This document shows positions 15,827 through 24,516 of a DNA stretch of 39,682 nucleotides, one piece after another (positions within the stretch are counted from its first letter, which is position 1; every line of letters begins with the position of its first letter). A program made the translations under genes and the position numbers. The DNA is from Opitutia bacterium. Its GTDB lineage: Bacteria > Verrucomicrobiota > Verrucomicrobiia > Opitutales > JABJCN01. Location: the NCBI GenBank assembly GCA_018668635.1, contig JABJCN010000134.1, positions 1-39,682 on the forward strand, written 5' to 3'. The notes under the pieces are model-generated. The model ran no database searches. It was not told the origin of the DNA and was given only the letters and a program-made list of their open reading frames with translations.

Positions 15827-17692
15827 TTACTTCAGTTTTACTTTCAAGCTTTTGGCATTTTCCTTAGCTGTAGTCTTCACCTGCTTGAAAATCCTTTTTG
15901 AATCTCCCTCACCTATCTCTATCGTGTAACTTCCGGTGGCGAATACCTTGGGACTGAAAGATTTTCCGTTTATTCTGAGGGTATATACGACCTCTTTACT
16001 CTCCTCATGCTGTATTTGAACCACTTGGTTCGGCTGGTTTATCTCAAGCGTGGGTAGGTATGCGACAGCCTTTCGGGAGTAGTTGTCCAGTTGATTAAAG
16101 GTGTAGGGCCAACCGGGATAGGGCTTGGCCTCCTTGTTCGCGACGTCAACGTTTCGCGGCCAACAAATAAATGTAATGTCGCGGGTTTTCTTATCGATGC
16201 GAACAACTCCAAAACCGGCGGCCCTGGTTGTTAGCCTGTCACCTCCTTTTGTGGGTGTCGGATTGGCTACTGCAATGGCGGTCACCTTATTATTGAACCC
16301 GTCAAGGTGGTCACCAAGGATGGGGTCCTGATTTGGCTTCCGGTTTTTACCGGGTTCCAGCGGTTTCCACCAGCGTAGATAAAGATTCGCAATGGACGGC
16401 ACGCAGAAGGAATGGATGGAATCTCTCCACTCATCTACTCCGTGATGAAAGACTGTGGCGAGGTGCTGGTCGCCTGCATAATGAAATGCAAATGATTTTC
16501 GGAGGGCCAGTATCGCCTTGTTTCGACCTGTTTGTGGCCAGCCATTGGAATCGAGGTCTGCATGTAGTCGTCCACCGATTCTTCCATGGATATGTGCCCC
16601 ACCGCAAAAGATGGTTTGGGAGAGTGCAGCTTTTATGTCTGTATTCGTCCAATCCTGACCCCATGCCTCCAGAAATTTCAACTGGCGTTCTCCAAGTAAA
16701 CGAGCCTGCGGGACATCGACTGACTTCGGATCGTATTCCGGGTTGCGAATATGGTCTGGTCTGGGGCCTTGTCTGGGAATCATGCCTGCTGGCCCGGTCT
16801 TGAATTTACGGTCCTCGATTATGGCAAAGCTTACACGACCCCAGGTCAGGTCCGTGTAGTAGGTGCCTATACCACGGTCGATCGGTGTCGGGTCGTAGGG
16901 GTCTGGCAGGTGACTGGTCTGGGCACGCTCTACTTCCTTTACGTACTCGACAGGCATGATGTAGCCTCCGTCAGATGCTCCAGATAAAGTAGATTTCCTG
17001 CCATTGTGGCCCCAGAGGTTGGGCTGACCGACATCATGGTCGTCTGGAATTGTGATGGTTGGATAATCCTTGATGACTTCACCGAAGTCTCGCCCAAAAT
17101 TGAGCCATGCTGCGTAATGGCGACGATGGTCATAGACCTGATCTCCTGAAAAGAAAAGGATGTCAGGCTTGATTTTCTTAATATTGGAGACCAAATCCTC
17201 CTTCGGGATATTGCCCCCATGTCCAGGATTGATGGAATTGCCGGTGAAACCCACGACTACGATCTCCCGCTTTTCTACCGGATTTTTACGGATCAGGCCC
17301 TCGTAGGTTGCTTTTTCTCCATGGCGTACCCTGTAAGTTGTATCTTTTGTGTCATCCCAGTTCTCCACTCGGAATGGTGCTGTCCAACCTCTCTCAATGA
17401 CATCGGTGACGGCTACGGTTTTCCATTGACCGCTTATTTTTGCCTCCAGACGGACTTTTCTTGTTTCTCCTTCTTTCAGCGGGTATAACTGGGCGGTCAG
17501 CTTGAGGGTTTTTTCATGCACAGTGTACAGGGCGAAGCATATCACCTTGTCACGGGTCACTTCTGGGATGGCGAGGACATTGACTTTGGCATTTTTCTTC
17601 GGGGCCGGCTTTTGGGCTTGTTGTGCGTTAAGAATCGAGGCAAGTCCAAGTGTTGCTAAAATTGTTATTATAAAAGATGCAGGATTTTTCAT
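15827..17692 (-). CDS. Secreted PhoD-like phosphatase/phosphodiesterase
   Basis: The protein has 621 residues and a signal peptide (about residues 1-23, LGLASILNAQ). The N-terminal 140 residues form a beta-sandwich domain. The metallophosphatase core has GDQVYD (183-188), DDHD (217-220, in TIPDDHDVGQ) and later histidine-containing blocks (FHYAGDQHLA), matching the PhoD pattern of metal ligands. PhoD enzymes release phosphate from phosphodiesters and monoesters outside the cell, usually with calcium and iron. The C-terminal 90 residues are another beta domain. It would help scavenge phosphate; no Pho-box could be identified. Confidence 0.85.
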   Translation of the reverse strand: MKNPASFIITILATLGLASILNAQQAQKPAPKKNAKVNVLAIPEVTRDKVICFALYTVHEKTLKLTAQLYPLKEGETRKVRLEAKISGQWKTVAVTDVIERGWTAPFRVENWDDTKDTTYRVRHGEKATYEGLIRKNPVEKREIVVVGFTGNSINPGHGGNIPKEDLVSNIKKIKPDILFFSGDQVYDHRRHYAAWLNFGRDFGEVIKDYPTITIPDDHDVGQPNLWGHNGRKSTLSGASDGGYIMPVEYVKEVERAQTSHLPDPYDPTPIDRGIGTYYTDLTWGRVSFAIIEDRKFKTGPAGMIPRQGPRPDHIRNPEYDPKSVDVPQARLLGERQLKFLEAWGQDWTNTDIKAALSQTIFCGGAHIHGRIGGRLHADLDSNGWPQTGRNKAILALRKSFAFHYAGDQHLATVFHHGVDEWRDSIHSFCVPSIANLYLRWWKPLEPGKNRKPNQDPILGDHLDGFNNKVTAIAVANPTPTKGGDRLTTRAAGFGVVRIDKKTRDITFICWPRNVDVANKEAKPYPGWPYTFNQLDNYSRKAVAYLPTLEINQPNQVVQIQHEESKEVVYTLRINGKSFSPKVFATGSYTIEIGEGDSKRIFKQVKTTAKENAKSLKVKLK

Positions 17693-17975
17693 TGGTTTTC
17701 GGTTTTGTTCTCTTCGAGTAGTTGGGCAATCACTTTCTGGTTGGAATATTGTTGCTATTCCAGTTTTGCAACCGGGGTTAGATATTTAACGGATGTTGAA
17801 CGGCAGAAGTTATTAATCGGTTCCACGCCAATGTATCAGGAAGAATCTTCATGAGGGTCAGGTGTACATTCCTTCCCTAACAGATTACTTGCAGGAAAAG
17901 TAGAGTGATTCAATTATTTGTGAAGACAAACAAACTCAAGTAGGATACTGGCATTTTGATAGCTCGAAATATCGG

Positions 17976-18605
17976 CTAAAGCTTCTTTGCCCGTAGGTTG
18001 CGAAAGGCAACAGTTCCCCCCTTACCGTGGTGCTGGATGCCAAAACTGCCTTGAAGTGATTGCTTGTGCTCCACTTCGGACACGAGTTTCCCATTTATGT
18101 AGGTCTTTATGCCGGGACCTTTGCATACAACCCTGATTTTATTCCATTTCTCCGGCTTAAAGAGTCCTTTTGAACGTTCCTTGTACTGTGCCGCAGTATC
18201 CTTGCTCGGATACAACCAGCCCCCCATCCCAATTCCATAGACTCCGCCCGGTTTACCACGATCAATCTCACACTGGTAGCCTTTGGGTTTACCTTTTTCA
18301 CCGACCAGTCGAAATCCCAGGCCCGAGTTGAATCCAGCATAATCAGTCGGTATTTTGACTTCAGCCTCCACCTCGAAGTCAGCCATCTTTAAATCGGATA
18401 CAACCCAGACGTTTACTTTCGAGGAGAGTTGTAATTGACCATCCTTTGCTTCGAAGGATTCCACCTTGGCTCGTGGTGTCCAGCCTTTGGTGGATTTACC
18501 GTCGAAGAGGGCGATCCAGTCGTTTGTCTTGGTTTCCGGGTGAGCGTAATTTAATACGAGTAACAAGCTCGCAATGCAGGGGAGGGAGAAGGATTGGCTT
18601 TGCAT
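17976..18605 (-). CDS. DUF1080 (3-keto-disaccharide hydrolase) domain protein
   Basis: The protein has 209 residues from the ATG at 18605, which opens a signal peptide (MQSQSFSLPCIASLLLVLNY). Reading upstream to 18785 only extends into the preceding gene. The single DUF1080 domain starts at DWIALFDGKSTKGWTPRA and includes DFEVEAEVKIP, NSGLGFR and GIQHHGKGGTVAFRNLRAKKL, a concanavalin-like jelly roll. DUF1080 proteins of this kind bind or cleave oxidised disaccharides; some are annotated as 3-keto-disaccharide hydrolases. It follows the DUF1552 gene by 28 bases in a three-gene operon. Confidence 0.88.
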   Translation of the reverse strand: MQSQSFSLPCIASLLLVLNYAHPETKTNDWIALFDGKSTKGWTPRAKVESFEAKDGQLQLSSKVNVWVVSDLKMADFEVEAEVKIPTDYAGFNSGLGFRLVGEKGKPKGYQCEIDRGKPGGVYGIGMGGWLYPSKDTAAQYKERSKGLFKPEKWNKIRVVCKGPGIKTYINGKLVSEVEHKQSLQGSFGIQHHGKGGTVAFRNLRAKKL

Positions 18606-18633
18606 GATATGTGTATGTTTTAAGAGTGGTTGT

Positions 18634-19950
18634 TCAGCCCAGGTCGAGGGGGCCTCCATGGCTGAGACTGTTGTTGCCAAAGGATTCCAAGTGATGCCCA
18701 AAGCCATGGGCGATGGAAAGCAGGAGGCGATTGTGGGGAAGGTTTGGCAACTGAATCGCCCGCCCCATTTTAAAGCCAAGGCCACCGCCGATCAGGGTGA
18801 AGGGTATATTATCGAGCGTGTGGCTGTTACCTTTGCCCAGTTCGTTGAGCCAGACAATGGTGGTATGGTCCAGCATATTTCCGTCACCGCCGGGTTCTGG
18901 TGTTTCTAAAAGGCGTTTGCACAAGTAGGCCAGTTCACCTGCGAACCATTGGTTAATCTTGAGGAGCTTTTCCTGTGCCTTCGCTTCCTTGTCGGGTTTG
19001 TGGGAAAGACTGTGGTGGCCATCCTCAATGCCGAGCCAGCGCATTCGCGCCTGTCCGACAGAACGCATGAACTGGAGCGAGGCCACCCGCATCATGTCAT
19101 TGGCAAACCCATTGACGAGCAGGTCGATTTGCATCCGGCTGATTAGGGGGGTGTTGTCGTTGACCAGTTCAATCTCGGGATCCAATTCAGGTTCCGGGTG
19201 CCGATTGTCCGAAGACTTCTCTGTACGCTGCAGGTCCTGTTCCACCTGGCGCACAAGGTTGAGGTGCTCTTCCAGCAGGGATCGATCCTCTTTCCCCAGC
19301 TTTCCTGCAACTCTCTTGAGATCCTCAGAGACATCATCCAGGATGCTGACCAGGCTATCCCTGTCCTTCAGCTTGCCATACATTTTCTGTAGCATGCGGT
19401 GGGGGTCATCAATGGGGGCTAACGGCTTGTTCGAGCCGGCATAAGACATTCGTGTCCAGGGGTCGGCACGGTTGGGGACTGCCACGCCGAACTCGAGGGA
19501 ACCAAAACGGGTGCGGGTTGCCTCCTGCGACTGTAGGTGCTTGCTGATTTCCTGATCGATGGAGATTCCACTGGCCCAGCCAGCCGGGGTATGTGATCCA
19601 CCTTGAATGTTTCCCCGATGCAGTTCCTTGGCCGTCAGCAGGCAGCTGATGCCACGCATATGGTTGTCTCCATCGCCACGAACCCGGTTGTGAACGCCCT
19701 TCAGAGTCAACAGCCTTTCCTTGAAGGGTTCCAAGGGCTTCATGATGGGTTTCAGGGCCAATCCATTTTCATTGGGATCTGGCCAGTACTGGTTGGGTAG
19801 GGTACCGTTGGGGGAAAACATGACCACCAGCCTTTGCTTGGTAGAGGTGGATTCTTTACCCTGTAAACCCGGTAGTCCAGCTAGGAAGGGAAGGGCTGCC
19901 CCCGAAAGGCCAAGGTCGCGTAGGAAACGTCTTCGATTATGTATTTTCAT
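18634..19950 (-). CDS. DUF1552 protein with Tat signal
   Basis: The protein has 438 residues. A twin-arginine signal ([21 protein letters not shown]) targets it for folded export. The remainder matches DUF1552, a PVC and myxobacterial family found next to DUF1592 cytochromes ([45 protein letters not shown]). DUF1552 proteins belong to the DUF1501-like alkaline phosphatase superfamily, though catalysis is unproven. The gene overlaps the DUF1592 gene end by 14 bases (19937-19950), which supports co-translation. Confidence 0.92.
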   Translation of the reverse strand: MKIHNRRRFLRDLGLSGAALPFLAGLPGLQGKESTSTKQRLVVMFSPNGTLPNQYWPDPNENGLALKPIMKPLEPFKERLLTLKGVHNRVRGDGDNHMRGISCLLTAKELHRGNIQGGSHTPAGWASGISIDQEISKHLQSQEATRTRFGSLEFGVAVPNRADPWTRMSYAGSNKPLAPIDDPHRMLQKMYGKLKDRDSLVSILDDVSEDLKRVAGKLGKEDRSLLEEHLNLVRQVEQDLQRTEKSSDNRHPEPELDPEIELVNDNTPLISRMQIDLLVNGFANDMMRVASLQFMRSVGQARMRWLGIEDGHHSLSHKPDKEAKAQEKLLKINQWFAGELAYLCKRLLETPEPGGDGNMLDHTTIVWLNELGKGNSHTLDNIPFTLIGGGLGFKMGRAIQLPNLPHNRLLLSIAHGFGHHLESFGNNSLSHGGPLDLG

Positions 19951-22258
19951 TAAGTGGCTTTCCTGTGCCGTGCATTGAGCTTACGCAAATAATCTCAATG
20001 ATCAGGCTTTTTATATTGAACTGGTTTTTCTTAAAATGACGATGAAGATTTTCAAGGGCCTTTTCCCCGTAGGCATCCACCGGTTGCTTCACCATGTATT
20101 GAAATAATTGCCGAACAAAGGCCTTTTGGGCCCTTTCGTTATTGACGGCGAACTCAGCCAGGCTTCGGGCTCCCTGAAGACGAATCTTTTTCCCGTCCTC
20201 GGTCTCGTAGTCACTTGTGGCGTTGACCGGTTTCTTGTTTTCAATTTTGCGCCAGCGCCCGAGTGCATCATAATGCTCCAGGGTGAATCCCAGACTATTG
20301 ATGGTACCATGGCAGTTCATGCAGGCCTTGTCGCTTGTCACCTTGGTGACTTTTTCGCGCATGCTCAGGTCCGCATCAAGTTCATGGTCTTTGAACGAGA
20401 CCGCCTCTGGGGGAGGCTTGAGGGCGCGGCCCAGCATTTGACGACTCAGGAACACGCCGCGATGAATGGGCGAGCTGTTGTTCGGATAGGCGAACGAGGA
20501 CAGCAGGTAGGGATGGGTGATTAATCCGGCACGCTGCCCGGGTTCAAACTTAATCCGTTGGAATTCTTCGCCATCCACTTCTTTCCCATAAAGCTTGGCA
20601 AGGGTTCCATTGAGGGGCAGATGACGGGCAAGTAGTAGTTGCCGGTAGTCAGATGACTGGCTCCAGACTATTTCGTCAATAAACAGGTTCAAGGAATGAC
20701 GAAGGTCTGCGATGCTTTTCTTGCCGAAATCCGGATAGATCTTGCTGTCCTTCATAAGGTCGTGCTCCGAGTCCATATCCAGCCAATGCCGGAAGAACGC
20801 CTGTACCTTGGACCTTGTTCGCTGGTCCTGAAGCATACGCCGGGCCTGTGTCACTACTTCCGTTCGCGTGGTTATTTTCCCCAGGTTGGCAGCTTTTAGC
20901 AATTGTTCGTCAGGAATTGAATCCCACAGCCCGAGGGCGAGGCGAGCGGTGATTCCATGGGCATCCCTTTCCTTGATTGGCAGGTTGGGGTAAAGAAACT
21001 GAGGGGACTTAAGGGCCAGCATGATCACCCGCTTGACTGCAACCTCGGGGGATTCCACTTCTTCGAACCTGGTTTCCATGTAACGTTTGCTTTCTTCCAT
21101 GCTCAAGGGACGGCGAAATGCTCGTTCCAGCACTGACTTTGAAAAATGCTTCAATCGTTTGACCTTGTCCGCATCCTTTGCCCTTGCCCCGGTGAGGACG
21201 CCGAGACTTTGGTCGACCTGGTTGGCAACCTCAACGGCGGCAAGGGTCGTTGCTTCCAGCCACTCCCTTGAAATGTCCGATCCCCGTTCATACCCAAGAC
21301 TTCGATCATCCGGTGGAAAAGGGGTCTGGACGACCAGTTGTCGGCCTGGCATGTGGGTTGAAAAATCATATTCGCCGGGTACCGCCCATGCCCCACCGGG
21401 AGGCAACCACTCCAGGCGTATGGATCCCGTCTTCTCCTTGTACTTGAAATAGTCGAGGCGGATGGGGTAGTCACGCCCTCCCAGCAGGAAAAGGCGGGCA
21501 GTTTCCGTCCTTGTCTTGTTCCCGGAGCTCACCCAGGCATCAATCAATGGGTGCTGGCTCTCCTTGCTGGCATCGTCCCGATAATTCTTGTCCCCCTCCT
21601 TCAGGTTTACGTTAACGTAAAGCCTGGCACCGTTTGGAGTGGTCACGCGAAATTCATGGAATCCCGTTTCCCGGGTTCGCAGTGAACCCTCCCATGCAAT
21701 GGAGAACTGTTCGGCCTTGATACCCTCAATCGGGGAGCCTGCCCCGAACTCAAAGTCGATTCGTGGATCCACCCGCTTGTGCTTAATGGAATCCTTCTTG
21801 TTCATGCCCTTGGAATCGAAATAGGATGCCTTGAGACCGGGTTCCCTGTTCTTGGGTTCGTCCGATGCCATTCTAAAAAGATCTGCGACAGACTCCCTGT
21901 ATTGTCGATTTGTGAGGCGGGTCAATGTGATCTTGGCCCGCGCCGCCGGGGAATAGAAACTACCAAATAGATATTTGGCGACCCGGTTTGCATCCTCCCC
22001 AACGCAAAGCTTCGGGTTTTCCTCGGGCATGTTTTTTGAGATATAGCTAGTCAGTTTTTGTAGGGACCAGTCGCCGATCAGTGGTTCCTTGTACTCGCCC
22101 TTTACTCCCTGACCCTTTTCCCCATGGCACTCTGCACACTGTTTACGATAAATTTGCTCTCCTGAAGGGGGGGGCGCAGCGCCGGTGGTCGAGTAAAGCC
22201 CTGTACAGGAGAGGACGAGCCCTGCCCAAACCTGCTTCAATGAAAAGCTTTTTCTCAT
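19937..22258 (-). CDS. PSD-type multi-domain cytochrome (DUF1587/1592/1588/1585) with PA14
   Basis: The protein has 773 residues from the ATG at 22258 ([18 protein letters not shown] signal). An upstream TTG reading to 22333 would overlap rsmG and lacks a signal. The domain order is: cytochrome c-like with CAECH (residues 41-45); a DUF1587-like block ([15 protein letters not shown]); a PA14-type carbohydrate-binding domain ([27 protein letters not shown]-like region); then DUF1595/1592/1588/1585, with a second heme site CMNCH starting near residue 646. Proteins of this kind are exported, surface-associated and probably carry electrons to a partner oxidoreductase such as the DUF1552 protein next door. 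Two c-type hemes are expected. Confidence 0.92.
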   Translation of the reverse strand: MRKSFSLKQVWAGLVLSCTGLYSTTGAAPPPSGEQIYRKQCAECHGEKGQGVKGEYKEPLIGDWSLQKLTSYISKNMPEENPKLCVGEDANRVAKYLFGSFYSPAARAKITLTRLTNRQYRESVADLFRMASDEPKNREPGLKASYFDSKGMNKKDSIKHKRVDPRIDFEFGAGSPIEGIKAEQFSIAWEGSLRTRETGFHEFRVTTPNGARLYVNVNLKEGDKNYRDDASKESQHPLIDAWVSSGNKTRTETARLFLLGGRDYPIRLDYFKYKEKTGSIRLEWLPPGGAWAVPGEYDFSTHMPGRQLVVQTPFPPDDRSLGYERGSDISREWLEATTLAAVEVANQVDQSLGVLTGARAKDADKVKRLKHFSKSVLERAFRRPLSMEESKRYMETRFEEVESPEVAVKRVIMLALKSPQFLYPNLPIKERDAHGITARLALGLWDSIPDEQLLKAANLGKITTRTEVVTQARRMLQDQRTRSKVQAFFRHWLDMDSEHDLMKDSKIYPDFGKKSIADLRHSLNLFIDEIVWSQSSDYRQLLLARHLPLNGTLAKLYGKEVDGEEFQRIKFEPGQRAGLITHPYLLSSFAYPNNSSPIHRGVFLSRQMLGRALKPPPEAVSFKDHELDADLSMREKVTKVTSDKACMNCHGTINSLGFTLEHYDALGRWRKIENKKPVNATSDYETEDGKKIRLQGARSLAEFAVNNERAQKAFVRQLFQYMVKQPVDAYGEKALENLHRHFKKNQFNIKSLIIEIICVSSMHGTGKPLNENT

Positions 22259-22329
22259 CTGTCGATTGATCGAATTCTCAATTTTCAAATATCCCGAACT
22301 CCTTGGATTTGGACAAGCATTGAGTCGCC

Positions 22330-22971
22330 TCAAGCTTTGAAATGGAGGATGTATTTTTCCTCATAACCAGCCTGAGGTAGAATCTCGCCGGCATTCCAGA
22401 TTCGGTTTGGTTGAAGTCGGGTGCCCTCCAGTTCATCCTTCCAGTCACCCCCTTTCCAATAGAGTATGCCATTGGGGATCGAGTTCCGTTGCCCCTTGTT
22501 CAGTTTTTTCCTGACCCATTCATGGAATTTTGGAATGGCGGTGACGGCGCGTCCGGTCACAAAGTCATACGTTCGCTTCGTTGGCAGTTCCTCGACCCGT
22601 CCCCGTATCACTTTAACATTTCGCAACCCCAGTCTTTCCGTTATATCTGAGACCACTGCAATTTTCTTTCCTATGGAGTCAATCAATGTGAAATTTGCCT
22701 GAGGATAGCAGATTGCCATGGGAATCCCGGGTAGTCCGCCCCCGGTTCCCACATCCAGTACCGTAGTTCGGTTCATCAGCTTCAGGAAGGTTGTCACTGT
22801 CAGGCAATGGGCGAGATGCCGAACCTCGAATTCCTCAATGTTTTTCCGGGAAATGAGATTTACCTTGGGATTCCATTCCCTCATTATTTCTGCGTAGGCA
22901 TGAAGCTTGGTCCATGTTTCCTTCGTGATTTCGGGGAACCAGCTCTCCAGTCTCTGCCATGGATCTGTCAT
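22330..22971 (-). CDS. rsmG: 16S rRNA (guanine-527 N7) methyltransferase RsmG
   Basis: This 213-residue protein is of standard length for RsmG (GidB). The SAM-binding loop DVGTGGGLPGIPMAI (73-87) and the upstream NLISRKN block (38-44) are characteristic. It methylates N7 of G527 in 16S rRNA, and loss confers low-level streptomycin resistance in other bacteria. It starts with ATG. In many genomes it neighbours mnmG or parA/parB; here it sits between the DUF1592 operon and the retron-like locus. Confidence 0.94.
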   Translation of the reverse strand: MTDPWQRLESWFPEITKETWTKLHAYAEIMREWNPKVNLISRKNIEEFEVRHLAHCLTVTTFLKLMNRTTVLDVGTGGGLPGIPMAICYPQANFTLIDSIGKKIAVVSDITERLGLRNVKVIRGRVEELPTKRTYDFVTGRAVTAIPKFHEWVRKKLNKGQRNSIPNGILYWKGGDWKDELEGTRLQPNRIWNAGEILPQAGYEEKYILHFKA

Positions 22972-23357
22972 TTATGATCGATATCCTGATTTGCTTGTCA
23001 CTGTGCGATTGATATAAACAAACCCGAAATAATAGTCAAAGGCATTACAGTGGCAAAAAGATTCGGGAGCTTGCCATGATCATTACCTTGATTCCATTGT
23101 GGGACTTGTTTTATGCAATCCAGTATCAATGGCTTGAGAAGAGGAACTTTTTCTGAGTCGATTTGAAGTATTTTCGTCCGGGGCAGTATGATCGAGTCCT
23201 GATCATTACTAAATTGTTGTTAGCCAATTTCATGGATTTCGGTGGGATTACATCAATTTATACATGAGTGGTTTGTGGTAATGTATTTTCCTGCAAAATG
23301 TATAATTTTTAAAATTAAGATTTCATCAACGGTTGACAAGGTGCAGAATTCCATCAC
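22972..23357. other. Intergenic region, no gene seen
   Basis: About 385 bases between rsmG and the putative retron RNA. I see only a 10-bp direct repeat, TGATCATTAC at 23077-23086 and 23200-23209, and an AT-only palindrome at 23303-23317. The rsmG promoter should lie near its left end. Confidence 0.5.
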
Positions 23358-23601
23358 CAATAATTCTCGTCGTGGGGTTTTCAATGGACCTAGCTTACAG
23401 TCAAACTGTCGTTTCCAGCAATGGGATCGGGCACACGCTATGGTGTTCCGCCATGGTTCGCCGATTGTTTCCTCGATTCCGTCACTGCTAAGTCATTCTC
23501 AATATGTACATATTGAGACTGATTTAGTCGGCCAACATGGCAGTTGGCCTCAGTCACGGAATCTCCGGACGTAGGCTTGAAAACCCCGCGACCAATTATT
23601 G
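23358..23601 (-). ncRNA. Candidate retron msr-msd RNA, downstream of the RT
   Basis: Two inverted arms frame this 244-base region. On the forward strand, CAATAATT (23358-23365) and GTCGTGGGGTTTTCAA (23369-23384) are inverted against TTGAAAACCCCGCGAC (23577-23592) and AATTATTG (23594-23601). The 16-base block pairs 15 of 16, the 8-base block pairs fully, with a small internal loop between them. This is the a1/a2 geometry of retron RNAs. In the minus-strand reading, a1 ends ...TTTTCAA and is followed at once by GC, so a guanosine at 23576 is a candidate branch point. Inside is a perfect 13-bp stem carrying two hairpins (separate entry), then 90 bases with weaker stems. The right arm overlaps the last codons and stop of the RT (CAA TAA). 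A mobile element with terminal repeats is the main alternative. Strand assumed from the RT. Confidence 0.55.
23475..23563. repeat. Nested inverted repeats forming a three-way junction
   Basis: GATTCCGTCACTG (23475-23487) and CAGTCACGGAATC (23551-23563) form a perfect 13-bp outer stem. Inside, 23488-23527 folds as a long hairpin centred on the perfect 20-bp palindrome CTCAATATGTACATATTGAG (23498-23517). It is extended by 10 more base pairs with one mismatch and one wobble. GGCCAAC (23530-23536) and GTTGGCC (23543-23549) form a second hairpin with a 6-base loop. No T-run follows on either strand, so this is not a terminator. Confidence 0.9.
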
Positions 23602-24516
23602 AACTGTACCAACCATCCGCGCCAGGGCGAGGTGTCCGGACAGTTCATCTGCCGACCTGAACCCGCTTCTTGCCAGGGCGGCATCCATACCGTTTTTTCG
23701 TACATCATTAAGGATGGCCCTGAGTCGTCTTCGCTTACCACGGGGTAGTCTGACCCCTTCGTTGACCACCAGTCCGGTGACTTTTTGGCATTGGTGTTGA
23801 CCCATGCGACGGGTCTTGTGACGGGAAATCCGGTAACCGGCTTCTTGTGCGATTAATTCAACCTGTTCCTCGATGTCCTCCGGGAGTGTGTCGCCGGAAA
23901 ATGTCATGTCGTCGGCATAACGGGTGTAGGTCATGCCATGCTCGATGGCCATTGCCGTCAAGCGCCTGTCTCCTTCCATGAACACGAGATTTGCGAGGTG
24001 GGGGCTGGTCGGTGCTCCTTGTGGCAGGGCATTCCGTCGGCAGGTCAACCGCAGGATGGCCTCGATGGTTTCCTGTGTAAAATTGAAATGTTCCTGCAGC
24101 ATCTTTTCCACCATGTGAATATCCGTGGTTGGAAAAAAGTCTTTCATATCCATGGATAGAACCCATTCCCTACAGGAGTGCATTCGGGCATTGCTGACAA
24201 TGGATCTGCCCGGTTGGAACCCATGTGCGGATGGGTGGGGGACAACTGTATAGAGGATTTTATCCAGCAGGCACCTTTGTACGTGTTTAAGGAAAGGGTT
24301 TGGGGCCTCGATCCAGCGGGGACGTCGTCGTCCACATTTCAAAGGGAATCGATTGTAGGACTTTTCTGCAGACGAAAGGAGGGAGACCAATCTTTCCTCA
24401 CTCAAATGAAGGCTTTTGGCCAGGTCTGCAGAGGTTAACGGCGGAGGGACTGCATCCGCTTCAGGATAGATGTCCATGTCCTGAACGATAACTGAATGAG
24501 TCTCCGTGGTTCTCAC
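23596..24516 (-). CDS. Retron-type reverse transcriptase
   Basis: This 306-residue reverse transcriptase is of typical retron RT length. RT blocks are in order: MDMKDFFPTT (122-131, first catalytic Asp), LPQGAPTSP (164-172) and YADD (200-203, in YTRYADDMTFSG). Two markers separate retron RTs from group II intron and DGR enzymes: NAxxH (N109-H113, SNARMH) and VTG (246-248, QKVTGLVVNEGVRLPRGKRRRLR). No maturase or endonuclease domain is present. The GTG start at 24516 overlaps the stop of the upstream gene (GTGA), with AAGGA nine bases before it, so start and coupling are well supported. It should copy an adjacent structured RNA into multicopy single-stranded DNA, primed from a 2'-OH. The stop TAA lies inside one arm of the inverted repeat described for 23358-23601. 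Confidence 0.9.
   Translation of the reverse strand: MRTTETHSVIVQDMDIYPEADAVPPPLTSADLAKSLHLSEERLVSLLSSAEKSYNRFPLKCGRRRPRWIEAPNPFLKHVQRCLLDKILYTVVPHPSAHGFQPGRSIVSNARMHSCREWVLSMDMKDFFPTTDIHMVEKMLQEHFNFTQETIEAILRLTCRRNALPQGAPTSPHLANLVFMEGDRRLTAMAIEHGMTYTRYADDMTFSGDTLPEDIEEQVELIAQEAGYRISRHKTRRMGQHQCQKVTGLVVNEGVRLPRGKRRRLRAILNDVRKNGMDAALARSGFRSADELSGHLALARMVGTVQ

Noticed and set aside
23303-23317. AT-only palindrome as a terminator of the retron transcript
   Set aside because: It has no GC in the stem and would be too weak; AT-rich palindromes arise easily by chance.
22972-23357. Diversity-generating retroelement repeats near the RT
   Set aside because: No second copy of a template-like segment was noticed near the RT, and the RT carries retron NAxxH and VTG motifs rather than DGR features.
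23332-23365. Plus-strand promoter (TTGACA) before the inverted repeat
   Set aside because: No acceptable -10 lies 16-18 bases downstream; the nearest candidate is 22 bases away.
23358-23601. MITE-like mobile element as explanation of the inverted repeat
   Set aside because: No target-site duplication is visible, one arm is part of the RT coding end, and the interior has its own nested stems. Kept only as an alternative.
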